Position numbers and translations under genes: made by a program | Shown here: in pieces, positions 27,189-35,020 of the stretch | Numbering within the stretch: position 1 is the stretch's first letter | Layout of the letters: each line of letters opens with the position of its first letter | Notes under the pieces: model-generated | The model's input: the letters and a program-made list of their open reading frames with translations, nothing else | The model's database searches: none | What the model was told of the DNA's origin: nothing | Assembly (NCBI RefSeq): GCF_014467075.1 | Contig: NZ_AP023027.1 | Span: 519,001-583,000 of the forward strand | Reading direction: 5' to 3' | DNA: 64,000 nt | DNA from: Anaerostipes caccae L1-92 | Lineage (GTDB): Bacteria > Bacillota > Clostridia > Lachnospirales > Lachnospiraceae

Positions 27189-27223
27189 ATACCGGACACG
27201 TTGTATTTTATGCCCTTTGGACT

Positions 27224-27251
27224 TGGCGCGTCCGGCGCAGTAGGGTATAAT
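27224..27251 (+). promoter_or_regulatory. Promoter of the small protein at 27289
   Basis: A TATAAT box (27246-27251) is preceded by TTGGCG (27224-27229) at 16 bases. An inverted pair CCGGAC/GTCCGG (27192-27197 and 27230-27235) overlaps the promoter and may regulate it or fold in a read-through transcript. Confidence 0.6.
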
Positions 27252-27288
27252 ACTTACTAATATAATAATTTTTATGGAGGAATGTATT

Positions 27289-27537
27289 ATGGAAATTACA
27301 AGTCTGCTGCCGGGCGTGAAAATTGTAAAAGAGGACGGAGAAGTAAAAGAAGACGTTTTTATCTCCCAGGGGGACAAAGTTAAGGTGACAACTGTGGATG
27401 AAACGGTGACGGGGACTTTCATGCTTGTGGAGTTTGCACGTTACAGTGAAGAAGATGATATTCTCCATATGGTGAGAGATGAAGAAGGATTTGCTGTGCC
27501 CTTCGACCAGATCATTGATATTGTAAGAGCAGATTAA
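27289..27537 (+). CDS. Small beta-rich cytoplasmic protein, unknown
   Basis: An 82-residue protein. The ATG at 27289 has TGGAGG eight bases upstream; an in-frame ATG at 27274 overlaps that site and is less likely. The sequence alternates in a beta pattern (VKIVKEDGEVKEDVFISQGDK, VTGTFMLVEFARY), suggesting a small barrel. It has its own promoter and is followed by a terminator. I do not recognise a named family. Confidence 0.65.
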   Translation: MEITSLLPGVKIVKEDGEVKEDVFISQGDKVKVTTVDETVTGTFMLVEFARYSEEDDILHMVRDEEGFAVPFDQIIDIVRAD

Positions 27538-27629
27538 TCCTCTGCAGGGAAGACACCAGCAACTGTATGACGCGACCGCTGCAGAACAAAATGTCATAAC
27601 AAAAGAAATCAGTGTTTCCAAAATTAATA

Positions 27630-27668
27630 AAAAAAGATGCTCAGCGTTGTGCTGGGCATCTTTTCAGA
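27630..27668. terminator. Bidirectional terminator between the 82-residue gene and csp
   Basis: The stem AAAGATGCTCAGC/GCTGGGCATCTTT (one G-T pair) with a 5-nt loop is flanked by an A-run and a T-run. It ends both the plus-strand small gene and the minus-strand cold-shock gene. Confidence 0.85.
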
Positions 27669-27681
27669 ATGATCAAAGCTA

Positions 27682-27885
27682 TTATGCAAGACAAACGTTG
27701 ACAGCCTGTAATCCGCGGTTACCCTGAGTTGTCTCAAATGTAACTTTCTGTCCGTCTTCTAAAGATTTAAAACCTTCTGCAGCAATTCCTGAAAAATGTA
27801 CGAATACATCTTCTCCTGTGCTTTCGTTTGTGATAAATCCAAATCCTTTAGTGCTGTTAAACCATTTTACTGTACCGTTATTCAT
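27682..27885 (-). CDS. csp: Cold-shock domain protein
   Basis: A 67-residue single cold-shock domain. RNA-binding motifs KGFGFI (RNP1) and VFVHF (RNP2) are intact, and the protein starts [14 protein letters not shown]. It binds single-stranded nucleic acids and melts RNA structure, often under cold or growth-phase control. AGGAGG precedes the ATG. Its leader of about 127 nt contains a 22-bp hairpin followed by a T-run, 36 nt before the start codon, which suggests transcription attenuation. Identity is confident. Confidence 0.95.
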   Translation of the reverse strand: MNNGTVKWFNSTKGFGFITNESTGEDVFVHFSGIAAEGFKSLEDGQKVTFETTQGNRGLQAVNVCLA

Positions 27886-27920
27886 GTGGTACCTCCTAAT
27901 ATTTTTATTGTATTTGAAGC

Positions 27921-27989
27921 AAAAATAAAAAAATCACATATTTTTTGTAAATCATCAAGAAGTGGTAATGATTTACAAAAAATATGTGA
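27921..27989 (-). promoter_or_regulatory. Terminator-like attenuator hairpin in the csp leader
   Basis: A perfect 22-bp inverted repeat (arms 27934-27955 and 27968-27989, loop 12 nt) is followed on the minus strand by T7-A-T5. This is an ideal intrinsic terminator placed between the csp promoter (28019-28047) and the csp start codon. Full-length csp RNA would need read-through or an alternative fold. Cold-shock proteins are known RNA-melting antiterminators, so autoregulation is possible, but this is inference. Confidence 0.8.
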
Positions 27990-28018
27990 AAATCAAAATC
28001 TTATCAAAATACTTGTTT

Positions 28019-28047
28019 ATAATAACATGAGGGAATATAATTGTCAA
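28019..28047 (-). promoter_or_regulatory. csp promoter
   Basis: On the minus strand a consensus -35 TTGACA (28047-28042) and a -10 TATTAT (28024-28019) are separated by 17 bases. Transcription would start near 28012, about 23 bases before the attenuator hairpin. Confidence 0.8.
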
Positions 28048-28204
28048 GCAATTCTGAAAAATAATTCACTGTCTCAATATGGCATAAAAATAATGATCAA
28101 AGATAAGAAAATTTTTAGGCATGGCTGAAAAGTGTCCAACACTATGATAGAAGTGGAAATCAATAGCATACGCACAAGATACGTATAAATAAAAGGAGGA
28201 AATG

Positions 28205-28471
28205 ATGAAACAAAAAATGGCTTACCCAATTGTCTTAAAGAGGACAGATGATGGATACTATGTATCAATCCCTGATTTTGATACGGGTACTCAGGGAGAA
28301 ACCATTGCAGATGCAATGGAAATGGCGAGAGACGCTATTGGATTAATAGGAACTGATATGGAAGATGAAGGAAAAGAACTTCCGGAGCCCAATACGATCA
28401 GTCCTGAAATTGTACCAGGAGATATTGTAACATTAGTAGACGTTGATTTTTTAGAGTATAGAAAAAAGTAG
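28205..28471 (+). CDS. hicB: HicB-type antitoxin, frame-shifted short form
   Basis: An 88-residue protein with the HicB RNase H-like fold: YPIVLKRTDDGYYVSIPDF, then GETIADAMEMARDAI and LPEPN. GGAGG is well placed for the ATG at 28205. HicB neutralises the HicA mRNA interferase. The frame stops just after FLEYRKK, and the usual C-terminal DNA-binding helix continues in another frame (28468-28611), indicating a one-base loss in an A6 run. No hicA gene is visible on either side. It is either a decaying orphan antitoxin or one needing slippage to make the full form. Confidence 0.85.
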   Translation: MKQKMAYPIVLKRTDDGYYVSIPDFDTGTQGETIADAMEMARDAIGLIGTDMEDEGKELPEPNTISPEIVPGDIVTLVDVDFLEYRKK

Positions 28472-28611
28472 ATAATAAGGCAGTAAAGAAAAATTGTACT
28501 ATTCCATATTGGATGAGTGTAGAAGCAGATAAAGCTGGAATAAATTATTCCAGATTATTGCAGGAAGCGATTTCAAATGTACTCGGAATCGAAAGAATAA
28601 CAAAGCATTGA
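28468..28611 (+). pseudogene. Out-of-frame C-terminal DNA-binding part of hicB
   Basis: Read in the +1 frame this gives VDNKAVKKNCTIPYWMS, then EADKAGINYSRLLQEAI and a stop after ITKH. This is the ribbon-helix-helix-like tail found at the end of clostridial HicB proteins. Adding one A to the A6 run at 28462-28467 would join it to the preceding frame and give about 136 residues, the usual length. Confidence 0.75.
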
Positions 28612-28624
28612 CTAAATTTCAAAG

Positions 28625-28665
28625 ATATATGAAAAAAGGTACCTTCGGTTACCTTTTTCATATAT
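28625..28665 (+). terminator. Terminator after hicB
   Basis: A long stem (ATATATGAAAAA, GGTA and its complement) around a TTCGG-containing loop follows the hicB tail by about 14 bases. The right arm is T-rich, so it works as an intrinsic terminator. Confidence 0.75.
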
Positions 28666-28818
28666 AGAGGAGTCCATTATTGGGTGTATTGCAAAATAAA
28701 ATTATTCATAAAAATGAGTAACAGCTATGAGTGAGATAATAAAAGAACTGGAAAGAAGGCAGTATGCGCAATCATAGTCAGTGGGACAGAAAAGTGAGAA
28801 TCCTTTTATTAGGGAGTA

Positions 28819-28868
28819 CAAAATAGAGTGTGTAAGTTCTAAAGGAACTGCATACTCTATTTTTTGTT
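28819..28868 (+). terminator. Second hairpin with T-run, upstream of the transposase remnant
   Basis: The arms AAAATAGAGT and ACTCTATTTT, with interior pairs AGTTC/GAACT, are followed by TTTTG. It lies between hicB and the transposase remnant. It could be the terminator of a lost gene, as no open frame precedes it. Confidence 0.55.
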
Positions 28869-28875
28869 TGAAGCC

Positions 28876-29010
28876 ATGTTGAAAGAAGAAATGAAGGATT
28901 ATTTAGGTTACGAGAGCAATGAATGCAGAGGAAAATACGAATATGGGAGCGCGGTACGGAAGATCATGTGTACAACAAATGCGGTGGAAAGTATCCATTC
29001 AATCTTTTGA
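28876..29010 (+). pseudogene. IS256/mutator-type transposase remnant with internal deletion
   Basis: A 44-codon frame begins with MLKEEMKDYLGYE, matching the N-terminal part of IS256-type transposases, and passes within about 12 codons to RKIMCTTNAVESIHS, matching the C-terminal R-K-x-I-x-T-T-N-A-[IV]-E-S motif. Some 200 residues between are missing, so the element is inactive. A further 100 bases of degraded sequence follow to about 29111. No terminal inverted repeats were identified. Confidence 0.7.
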
Positions 29011-29267
29011 AAGATGACTATTTAAAGAAAAGGCTGAAAGATCAACATTTTAGGGCTTGTCATTATATGATGAGTCGGAGGATATTGGGTTTTTGGTGGC
29101 AGTCAAATTAACAAGTTTTGACCATTTGGCCAGAAATTAAAAAAAGGTATGCAAAAAACTTTAAAGCAATAAATAGATAATTAAAAAAATACATATAGAG
29201 CAGCCCTTCTTCAATATTTATAGTTTAATTTTTAACTATATAAATAATAATAACTATTATAATAATA

Positions 29268-29322
29268 TTGACTATTCTTGTAGTTTATGATAGAATATTT
29301 TTACCAAATGGTTAAAACCATT
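29268..29322 (+). promoter_or_regulatory. Promoter and perfect palindrome of the subtilisin operon
   Basis: The boxes TTGACT (29268-29273) and TAGAAT (29291-29296) are 17 bases apart. A perfect 16-bp palindrome AATGGTTAAAACCATT (29307-29322) starts just after the expected transcription start, a typical repressor position. No regulator gene is adjacent. The stretch before it (29111-29260) is AT-rich, with nothing recognisable. Confidence 0.7.
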
Positions 29323-29353
29323 CAAAAAATTGGAGATTAAAAAGGAGCTGTAA

Positions 29354-30424
29354 ATGAAAAAAGTTTTGATATATAAATTGATGAATATAAAGGCTATCCT
29401 TTTATTTACACTGTGTTTTTCTTTAATGGCTTGTAGTTCTCAAAAAAATGTAAGGAACAAAAATTATAATAAACAGTGGGCAATTTATAACTCTGGACAA
29501 ATTGTTAATGGAAAAAAGGGCAAACAGGGAATTGATATAAATATTCAAAAAACATGGAAAAAAACAAAAGGAGTTAAAAACATAATTGTTGCTGTTTTAG
29601 ATACAGGAATTGATAAAACAGATCCGAATATAAAAAAATCCATCTATAAAAATAAAAATGAAAAACTTGACGGGCGAGATAATGATCATAATGGATATAT
29701 TGACGATATATCAGGGTGGGATTTTTATCATAAAAATAATACAGTATATGATGATTATATTTCTGATGCACATGGAACATATATTGCAAATATTCTTGCT
29801 GGATCGCATCAGAAAGATTCATATTTTGGTGTGGCTCCAGGGATAACAATACTACCTGTTAAAATTTTGCATGGAGCAGATGGGAATCTTGAGGATATCC
29901 CGGAAGCTATAGACTATGCATACAATAGAGGAGCAAGAATTTTTAATTGTAGCTTTGATTTTGAAGCTAACAATAAGGCAATTTATAAAAAAATGAAAAA
30001 GTATTCAGATGCAGTTTTTGTTTGTGCAGGAGGAAAAGCAGGGGTCAATTTAGATAAATACCCAATATATCCGGCATGTTACCAGCTAAAAAATATTATA
30101 TCAGTTGGCGCAATAAATAGTAAAGGGGAATTATATAATGCTTCGGGATATGGGAAGATAATTGATATATATGCTCCTGGCGAAAATATTGAGGTGGAAA
30201 TTGGGAAGGGTGATCGTACTTTTGTCGACGGAACATCAGCTGCAACAGCTTATGTATCAGGAGCATTTGCGCTTTTAAAAAGTATTGATTCAAAAATAAG
30301 TAATGATGAAATAAAGGATATTATTATCAAGTATTCCTATAGTTTAGAAAATAAAAAAAAGGAGGGGATTGATATAAATATACTTAACGTTGATAAGGCA
30401 TCAGAAAAGATGAAAAGGAGGTGA
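29354..30424 (+). CDS. Subtilisin-family (S8) serine protease lipoprotein
   Basis: A 356-residue protease with a lipoprotein signal: a hydrophobic stretch ending LMACSS, Cys28 being the lipid site. The catalytic triad is complete: Asp83 in VLDTGID, His140 in DAHGTYI and Ser295 in DGTSAAT. The prodomain is very short, so it resembles fervidolysin- or lantibiotic-leader-type S8 proteases more than classical subtilisins. AAAGGAG precedes the ATG. The two following genes encode an anchored and a secreted protein and share the transcript; they may be substrates or partners. The family is confident, the role unknown. AT-rich codon use suggests acquisition. Confidence 0.93.
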   Translation: MKKVLIYKLMNIKAILLFTLCFSLMACSSQKNVRNKNYNKQWAIYNSGQIVNGKKGKQGIDINIQKTWKKTKGVKNIIVAVLDTGIDKTDPNIKKSIYKNKNEKLDGRDNDHNGYIDDISGWDFYHKNNTVYDDYISDAHGTYIANILAGSHQKDSYFGVAPGITILPVKILHGADGNLEDIPEAIDYAYNRGARIFNCSFDFEANNKAIYKKMKKYSDAVFVCAGGKAGVNLDKYPIYPACYQLKNIISVGAINSKGELYNASGYGKIIDIYAPGENIEVEIGKGDRTFVDGTSAATAYVSGAFALLKSIDSKISNDEIKDIIIKYSYSLENKKKEGIDINILNVDKASEKMKRR

Positions 30425-30427
30425 AAA

Positions 30428-30748
30428 ATGAAAAGAAGTAAATGGTTAATTTTAACATTGGTAATTTTAATGGGTATTCTATATTACAAAGTTAGTAACA
30501 GTGAAAGAACCATTTCTACAGCCTGTTTTACAAATGAGATTCAGAAAGTGAAACAAGAAGGAAAGTACTATTTGGAGATTAAGACAACAAAGGAGAAAGT
30601 TAGGTGTATGAAGGAAGAGTATGACAGAGTTAAAAATGGAGATGGGAAATTACTATACAGTCTTATGTACAAGAAAAATCCATTTCTGACAAAGTATTTC
30701 CGTTATGAACCTAGATTACTGTGGTTGGAAGTAAAGAAATTAGAATAA
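30428..30748 (+). CDS. Single-pass membrane protein, unknown
   Basis: A 106-residue protein starting 3 bases after the protease stop, with AGGAGGTG inside the end of that gene. It has one N-terminal membrane helix (residues 5-22) and a basic extracytoplasmic part with two cysteines (near 35 and 59). No family was recognised. Coupling to the subtilisin gene suggests a role as partner, inhibitor or substrate of the protease. Confidence 0.7.
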   Translation: MKRSKWLILTLVILMGILYYKVSNSERTISTACFTNEIQKVKQEGKYYLEIKTTKEKVRCMKEEYDRVKNGDGKLLYSLMYKKNPFLTKYFRYEPRLLWLEVKKLE

Positions 30749-30760
30749 GGAGAAACTGTT

Positions 30761-31807
30761 ATGATAAAGATTATAAAAAAAGAGTTATTTATTGCAGCAA
30801 TTTTATTAATCTATGTATTGAGTATGAATGATATAATATGGGCAAATACTGACGAGAAACAAACAGATAATCAGAATTTTACTCAAAGTATATCACACAA
30901 ATATAATTTAACAGAAGAAGAACAGAAAGGCTTAGAAACGTTTACTCAAGATCAGCAAGAAGAAGTGGAACAAATGTTGAGAACGAATCGACAGGCAGTG
31001 GAAATAACATATAATCTAAGTGAATTAGATGAAGTGGGTGAAATCAGAAAACTCTCTGAAGCAACAATAGAGGAACTTCAAAATAGTGGGATGTCTCTGG
31101 AAGAGGCTCAGAATGTCAAACAGGAAATTAAAGAAATAGAATCAAAGACTATAGAAGTGATTTCGGAGGAATATAAATGCTCTACAACAGATGCAAAAAT
31201 GTTGCAAAACGCAGTAAAAGTCAACAATAGTAAAAATATAGATGGTTTTAAAGATATAGATTATAAAAATAAATGTTCGGCTTCTGGAAGTATAAGTGCA
31301 AAAAAAATGGCTACCTCTATGGTCAAATATGATAACAGTAAAAAGGTAAAAGGAAAAAGAAAAAATGCTGATTATGAAATTTTAGTACATTATCAGTGGA
31401 AATCTGATCCTATGTTTGTTGCTTCCTCAGATCGAATAGCATGTGCCTGGGGAGGAGGATTAAATATAACTACGAAAAAGGTTGAATCAACATATAGATA
31501 TTATAATCCGTCTAAAAGCAGATATATATTTGTTAATAAGACACCATCCAAAGATGAAAAACCAAATAAAGGTATTATATATACATTTCCACAAAAGTAT
31601 TCAAAGGGAACAATATATTCAGCATATGCAAGATTTAGATTATATCAAGGAACATTTAAAAATTATTCCACAAAAGCTATCTCAAATTATGCTCATAGAA
31701 TTATAAAAGTTACCGGGGGTTCCATATCAATTACGGGTACACCGGGAATTTCTATTGGATCAGGTTTTGATAAATCTAAACAAGTATCACAAGGGTTGCT
31801 AAGGTAA
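30761..31807 (+). CDS. Secreted protein, unknown, possible protease substrate
   Basis: A 348-residue protein with a signal peptide (about residues 1-28, ending near IIWANT). An acidic, Gln/Glu-rich helical region (30-150) may be a prodomain, followed by a Tyr/Lys-rich beta region containing VHYQWKSDPMF, ACAWGGGLN and a C-terminal SISITGTPGISIGSG stretch. AAGGAGAAAC precedes the ATG. No domain was recognised. The two-part layout, helical pro-region and beta-rich mature part, next to a membrane subtilisin suggests processing by it; this is inference only. Confidence 0.7.
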   Translation: MIKIIKKELFIAAILLIYVLSMNDIIWANTDEKQTDNQNFTQSISHKYNLTEEEQKGLETFTQDQQEEVEQMLRTNRQAVEITYNLSELDEVGEIRKLSEATIEELQNSGMSLEEAQNVKQEIKEIESKTIEVISEEYKCSTTDAKMLQNAVKVNNSKNIDGFKDIDYKNKCSASGSISAKKMATSMVKYDNSKKVKGKRKNADYEILVHYQWKSDPMFVASSDRIACAWGGGLNITTKKVESTYRYYNPSKSRYIFVNKTPSKDEKPNKGIIYTFPQKYSKGTIYSAYARFRLYQGTFKNYSTKAISNYAHRIIKVTGGSISITGTPGISIGSGFDKSKQVSQGLLR

Positions 31808-31903
31808 AGTCAATGGAGCAGACATGTGTATACTGGATAAAGGAATTATAGACAGAAAAATAAAATTGTGAATAAATAATATTAAAAATTATCTTATAAA
31901 AAT

Positions 31904-31946
31904 AAAAATGGCGGTAGTTTTATAAAAAACTATCGTCATTTTTTAC
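31904..31946 (+). terminator. Terminator of the subtilisin operon
   Basis: The stem AAAATGGCGGTAGTTTT/AAACTATCGTCATTTT with a short loop is followed by TT. It is the only clear signal in the stretch 31808-32041; the rest appears empty. Confidence 0.8.
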
Positions 31947-32041
31947 CGAAAAGGCCACCCAACTTTTTGACAGCAGTTATCTTTGCTGTTTAAACTGCTA
32001 GTAACCTTTACAAACACTAGACTTTCTGAAATTAAAAAAAG

Positions 32042-32114
32042 AGCGATAGACGGGACTCGAACCCGCGACCTCAACCTTGGCAAGGTTGCGTACTACCAAC
32101 TGTACTACTATCGC
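32042..32114 (-). tRNA. tRNA-Gly (anticodon GCC)
   Basis: A 73-nt gene on the minus strand with acceptor arms GCGATAG and CTATCGC, discriminator T and no encoded CCA. The anticodon arm CAACC-TTGCCAA-GGTTG gives GCC. A T-rich run follows the 3' end. The gene forms the right border of the AT-rich region 28200-32040. Confidence 0.93.
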
Positions 32115-32233
32115 ATATTATCTGAAGTTCTTTGCTGAGAACAAAATTTATTCTACAATATCAGGGCAGAGATGTCAACTATATTTTTTACTTTTTACTA
32201 TTTTTTTGCTGTATGAAAAAAACAATTAACGGA

Positions 32234-32262
32234 TTGACAAAAAGATAAATATAAGTTAAAAT
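32234..32262 (+). promoter_or_regulatory. Promoter of the Tad-like pilus operon
   Basis: A consensus -35 TTGACA (32234-32239) and a -10 TAAAAT (32257-32262) are separated by 17 bases. Transcription would begin near 32269, leaving a leader of about 80 bases before the ATPase gene. Confidence 0.8.
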
Positions 32263-32351
32263 ATGGAAATAAGATATCTTATATCAAAATACAGCCAATC
32301 ACTTCTACATCTATTTCAAGACAACCCCATTTCCATTGATCAGGAGGAACT

Positions 32352-33389
32352 ATGCAGAAATTTGCAATCGAAGACAGGTATTTTGGGCCGCTGCTGCCTT
32401 TCATTCAGGACGATATGGTCACCGACGTTAACTGGAACGGAAAAGAGCTGATCGTTGACGACCTGGAGCGGGGCAGGCATACTGTTGCTGGAACAGAGAT
32501 TTCAGAAAGTTTTATCAGCCAGTTCAGCGCAAGAATAGCCAATGCAGTCTCTGCTCCGTTTAATAAATATGATCCTTTGGTGGAAGCAGAAGTAGATGGA
32601 CTGAGGATTTCCATTATACATGAAGATGTATGTGCCACCGGGCGGAGTATTTCTATCAGAAAGTCACCGGCACTTGTAAGGCTCAGCGAAGATAAAATTT
32701 TTAAAGAGAATTACTGCGGCAGAGAAATCCTGAATTTCCTGAAAAACTGCATTCTGGGACATATGAATATTGTGATTGCAGGTCAGGTAGGCAGCGGCAA
32801 AACAGAACTTTTGAAATATCTGACCAGGTTTATTCCGGACATGGAGAGAGTTATCACGATTGAGGACAGCTTAGAGATTCATTACCGGGAGATTAATCCG
32901 GGAAAAGACTGTGTGGCCATTGAGGTCAATGAAGATACTTTTGGCTATGTAGATGCCATTAAAGCATCTTTAAGACAGCTGCCTACGTGGATTCTTCTGT
33001 CGGAAGCCAGGGGCGAGGAAGTACAGCATTTAATACAGTCCCTTACCACGGGACACTATTCGCTGACAACCGTTCACACAGATGATGTGCGAAGGATACC
33101 GGAGAGGATGAAAAATATGGTGGATGATCCTATCGCATCGGAACGTATAGAGAGGGACGTCTATGGATTCGTTGACTTGGGGATCCTGATACGGAAGGAA
33201 CAGAGTCCGGATGGCAGAATTCGCCGTTACATTGATCAGATTGCCTGTTTCTATCTGGACAAGACCGGACAGAAAACAATACAGTTGATCTTAAAGGACC
33301 GGAGGATTATAAATAAAGAACTTCCGGAGAAATTAAAGAAGAAATTTTTGGTCAAAGATCCGTTCCGATGGGAGGGGAGTGAACCATGA
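32352..33389 (+). CDS. CpaF/TadA-type secretion and pilus ATPase
   Basis: A 345-residue hexameric ATPase of the type II/IV secretion class that powers pilus assembly. Walker A GQVGSGKT begins near residue 144, and ERVITIEDSLEIHY, the Asp/His boxes and TGHYSLTTVHTDD are typical. GAGGAAC precedes the ATG. It is shorter at the N-terminus than classical CpaF (over 400 residues). It is the first gene of the operon and overlaps the next by 4 bases. Confidence 0.92.
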   Translation: MQKFAIEDRYFGPLLPFIQDDMVTDVNWNGKELIVDDLERGRHTVAGTEISESFISQFSARIANAVSAPFNKYDPLVEAEVDGLRISIIHEDVCATGRSISIRKSPALVRLSEDKIFKENYCGREILNFLKNCILGHMNIVIAGQVGSGKTELLKYLTRFIPDMERVITIEDSLEIHYREINPGKDCVAIEVNEDTFGYVDAIKASLRQLPTWILLSEARGEEVQHLIQSLTTGHYSLTTVHTDDVRRIPERMKNMVDDPIASERIERDVYGFVDLGILIRKEQSPDGRIRRYIDQIACFYLDKTGQKTIQLILKDRRIINKELPEKLKKKFLVKDPFRWEGSEP

Positions 33390-34888
33390 GACAACATCAT
33401 AAACGAACAATTCTGACAACATTTCGGTACATCAAATATACAAATCTAAAAAAAGAGATTCGTGGCTATGGATACTCTTATTCATTTAAAAAATATCTCG
33501 CATCTTTACTTTTATCTTTCCTTGGAATTCTTTTAGCAGGAAAATTTTTTCATCTGCAAATACCTTATATCATAGGCCTGGGTCTGGCATATCTGTGTTT
33601 TTTTCCGATTATTATCATCCGGCAGTTTAAATATATGTATGAACAGCAGAGATTCAGGGATGTGGTGAATTATTTGGAGCAAATGATGTATTCTTTCAAA
33701 AAACAGCCTAAGATCATTGTGGCATTGGAGGAGACAAAACAGCTTTGTGAAGGCCGTATCCTGGAGCTTATCGATGAGGCAGAAAAAGCCATCAGCAGTC
33801 CGGGTGCAGTGGACGATTTATACCGGCACGCACTATCCTGTATCGAGCAGGAGTACCGCTGTGACCGGATGAAGATGCTGCATGACTATCTGGTCAAGGT
33901 GGAAAATCTGGGCGGTCAGTACCAAAGTACATTAAATATCATATTAGACGATGTGAAAGAATGGACAGAGCGGACATATCTCTTTCAGAAAGAGAGAAAA
34001 AGCATGAAATTTAAGATCGTACTATCTCTAACCGCATCTCTGGCAGTCGCGGGGACCACAGTTATGATGCTGGCCAGCGATGAGATGCTTGGAAAGGTGC
34101 TCAGGGGACCGCTCTATCAGAGAACGACGTTTTCTCTTTTGGTTTTATTTCTGATGTTATATCTGGGAGCACAAAAACTGCTCACAGGCTCGTGGCTGAA
34201 AGATACACTGGATGAAAATCCGGAACAAATCAAAAAAGATTTTAAGACAATGCGGGAGGAAAAGGACGGAAAACAGCCGTGGATCATTACTATACTGAGT
34301 TTTCCCGTTTTACTCCTGGGGTTTGACTGGCAGAATCTTTATATTATAGGGGCGGTAACAGCCCTGATAGCCGCAGCGTGGTTCACGCCGTCGTTAAAGA
34401 GAAAGAATGCCGGGGGAAGAATTCTAAAAGAGATCAATCAGAAGTTTCCATATTGGCTCAGGGGGATCGCACTGAGCCTTCAGACAGAAAATGTCTATGT
34501 TGCGATAAGGGATTCTCTTGATCAGGCACCTTATGTATTAAAGGAACAGATAGAGATACTTCTTCGTAACATTGATGAAGATCCCGAATCTATACTGCCG
34601 TATCAGAATTTTCTGTCGGAGTTTGATCTGCCGGAAATACAGTCTGCCTCCAGAATGCTGTATTCCCTTACCAACTGTGGGAAAGACGATTCCGAGGCAC
34701 AGATCAATACCTTGATTCACCGGAATAATGTATTGATGGACAAGGCAGAATGGCTTCAAAATGAGAATGATGTAGCAGGGATAGGAGCGTTGACGTTTGT
34801 GCCCATGATACTGGCAACTTTCAAGATGATCATGGACCTGGGATTGATTTTTGGAAGTTTCTTTACGCTTTGGACGAAGCTTCCGTAA
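33386..34888 (+). CDS. TadB/TadC-like type II secretion F-domain membrane protein
   Basis: A 500-residue inner-membrane platform protein. Two helices at about 37-80 precede a cytoplasmic helical domain (about 90-205), then two helices (about 210-270), a second cytoplasmic domain (about 345-465) with two further helices before it, and a final helix near 470-495. The layout resembles TadB and TadC joined in one chain, where other bacteria use two proteins of about 300 residues. It overlaps the ATPase gene by ATGA. Assignment rests on architecture and neighbourhood. Confidence 0.8.
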   Translation: MRQHHKRTILTTFRYIKYTNLKKEIRGYGYSYSFKKYLASLLLSFLGILLAGKFFHLQIPYIIGLGLAYLCFFPIIIIRQFKYMYEQQRFRDVVNYLEQMMYSFKKQPKIIVALEETKQLCEGRILELIDEAEKAISSPGAVDDLYRHALSCIEQEYRCDRMKMLHDYLVKVENLGGQYQSTLNIILDDVKEWTERTYLFQKERKSMKFKIVLSLTASLAVAGTTVMMLASDEMLGKVLRGPLYQRTTFSLLVLFLMLYLGAQKLLTGSWLKDTLDENPEQIKKDFKTMREEKDGKQPWIITILSFPVLLLGFDWQNLYIIGAVTALIAAAWFTPSLKRKNAGGRILKEINQKFPYWLRGIALSLQTENVYVAIRDSLDQAPYVLKEQIEILLRNIDEDPESILPYQNFLSEFDLPEIQSASRMLYSLTNCGKDDSEAQINTLIHRNNVLMDKAEWLQNENDVAGIGALTFVPMILATFKMIMDLGLIFGSFFTLWTKLP

Positions 34889-34903
34889 TAGACAGGAGGA
34901 TAT

Positions 34904-35005
34904 ATGCAGGATTTTTTTGAGGAACTGGGAGCGGTTTTATTTTTGCTGCTTACAGGCATTGGTATTTGTGCAGTCTACATTCATTTTGTTCAGCTGATCA
35001 GCTGA
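34904..35005 (+). CDS. Tiny membrane peptide of the pilus operon
   Basis: A 33-residue peptide: a short acidic N-terminus (MQDFFEELG) and one hydrophobic helix. CAGGAGGA lies just before the ATG, 15 bases after the preceding gene, and the next gene follows in 15 bases. The spacing and strong ribosome site indicate a real product of the operon. It resembles the neighbouring pilin-like peptides in size but lacks the YG motif. Confidence 0.6.
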   Translation: MQDFFEELGAVLFLLLTGIGICAVYIHFVQLIS

Positions 35006-35020
35006 AAGGAGGTGACACCT

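Noticed and set aside
27192..27235. Inverted pair CCGGAC/GTCCGG before the 82-residue gene, considered as a terminator
   Set aside because: The loop is over 30 bases and no T-run follows; it overlaps a promoter, so an operator role is more likely, but the evidence is thin.
28075..28204. Search for a hicA toxin gene upstream of hicB
   Set aside because: No frame with the HicA double-stranded-RNA-binding-like fold or its active-site His is present here or downstream; the antitoxin appears orphaned.
28727..28777. Short frame reading MSEIIKELERRQYAQS, resembling the start of ribosomal protein bL19
   Set aside because: Only 16 codons, no ribosome site, and a short helical sequence can match by chance. 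It might be a gene fragment, but support is too weak.
32263..32451. Frame of 62 codons overlapping the start of the pilus ATPase gene
   Set aside because: It lies in another frame over the leader and gene start, with no ribosome site; it is a shadow.
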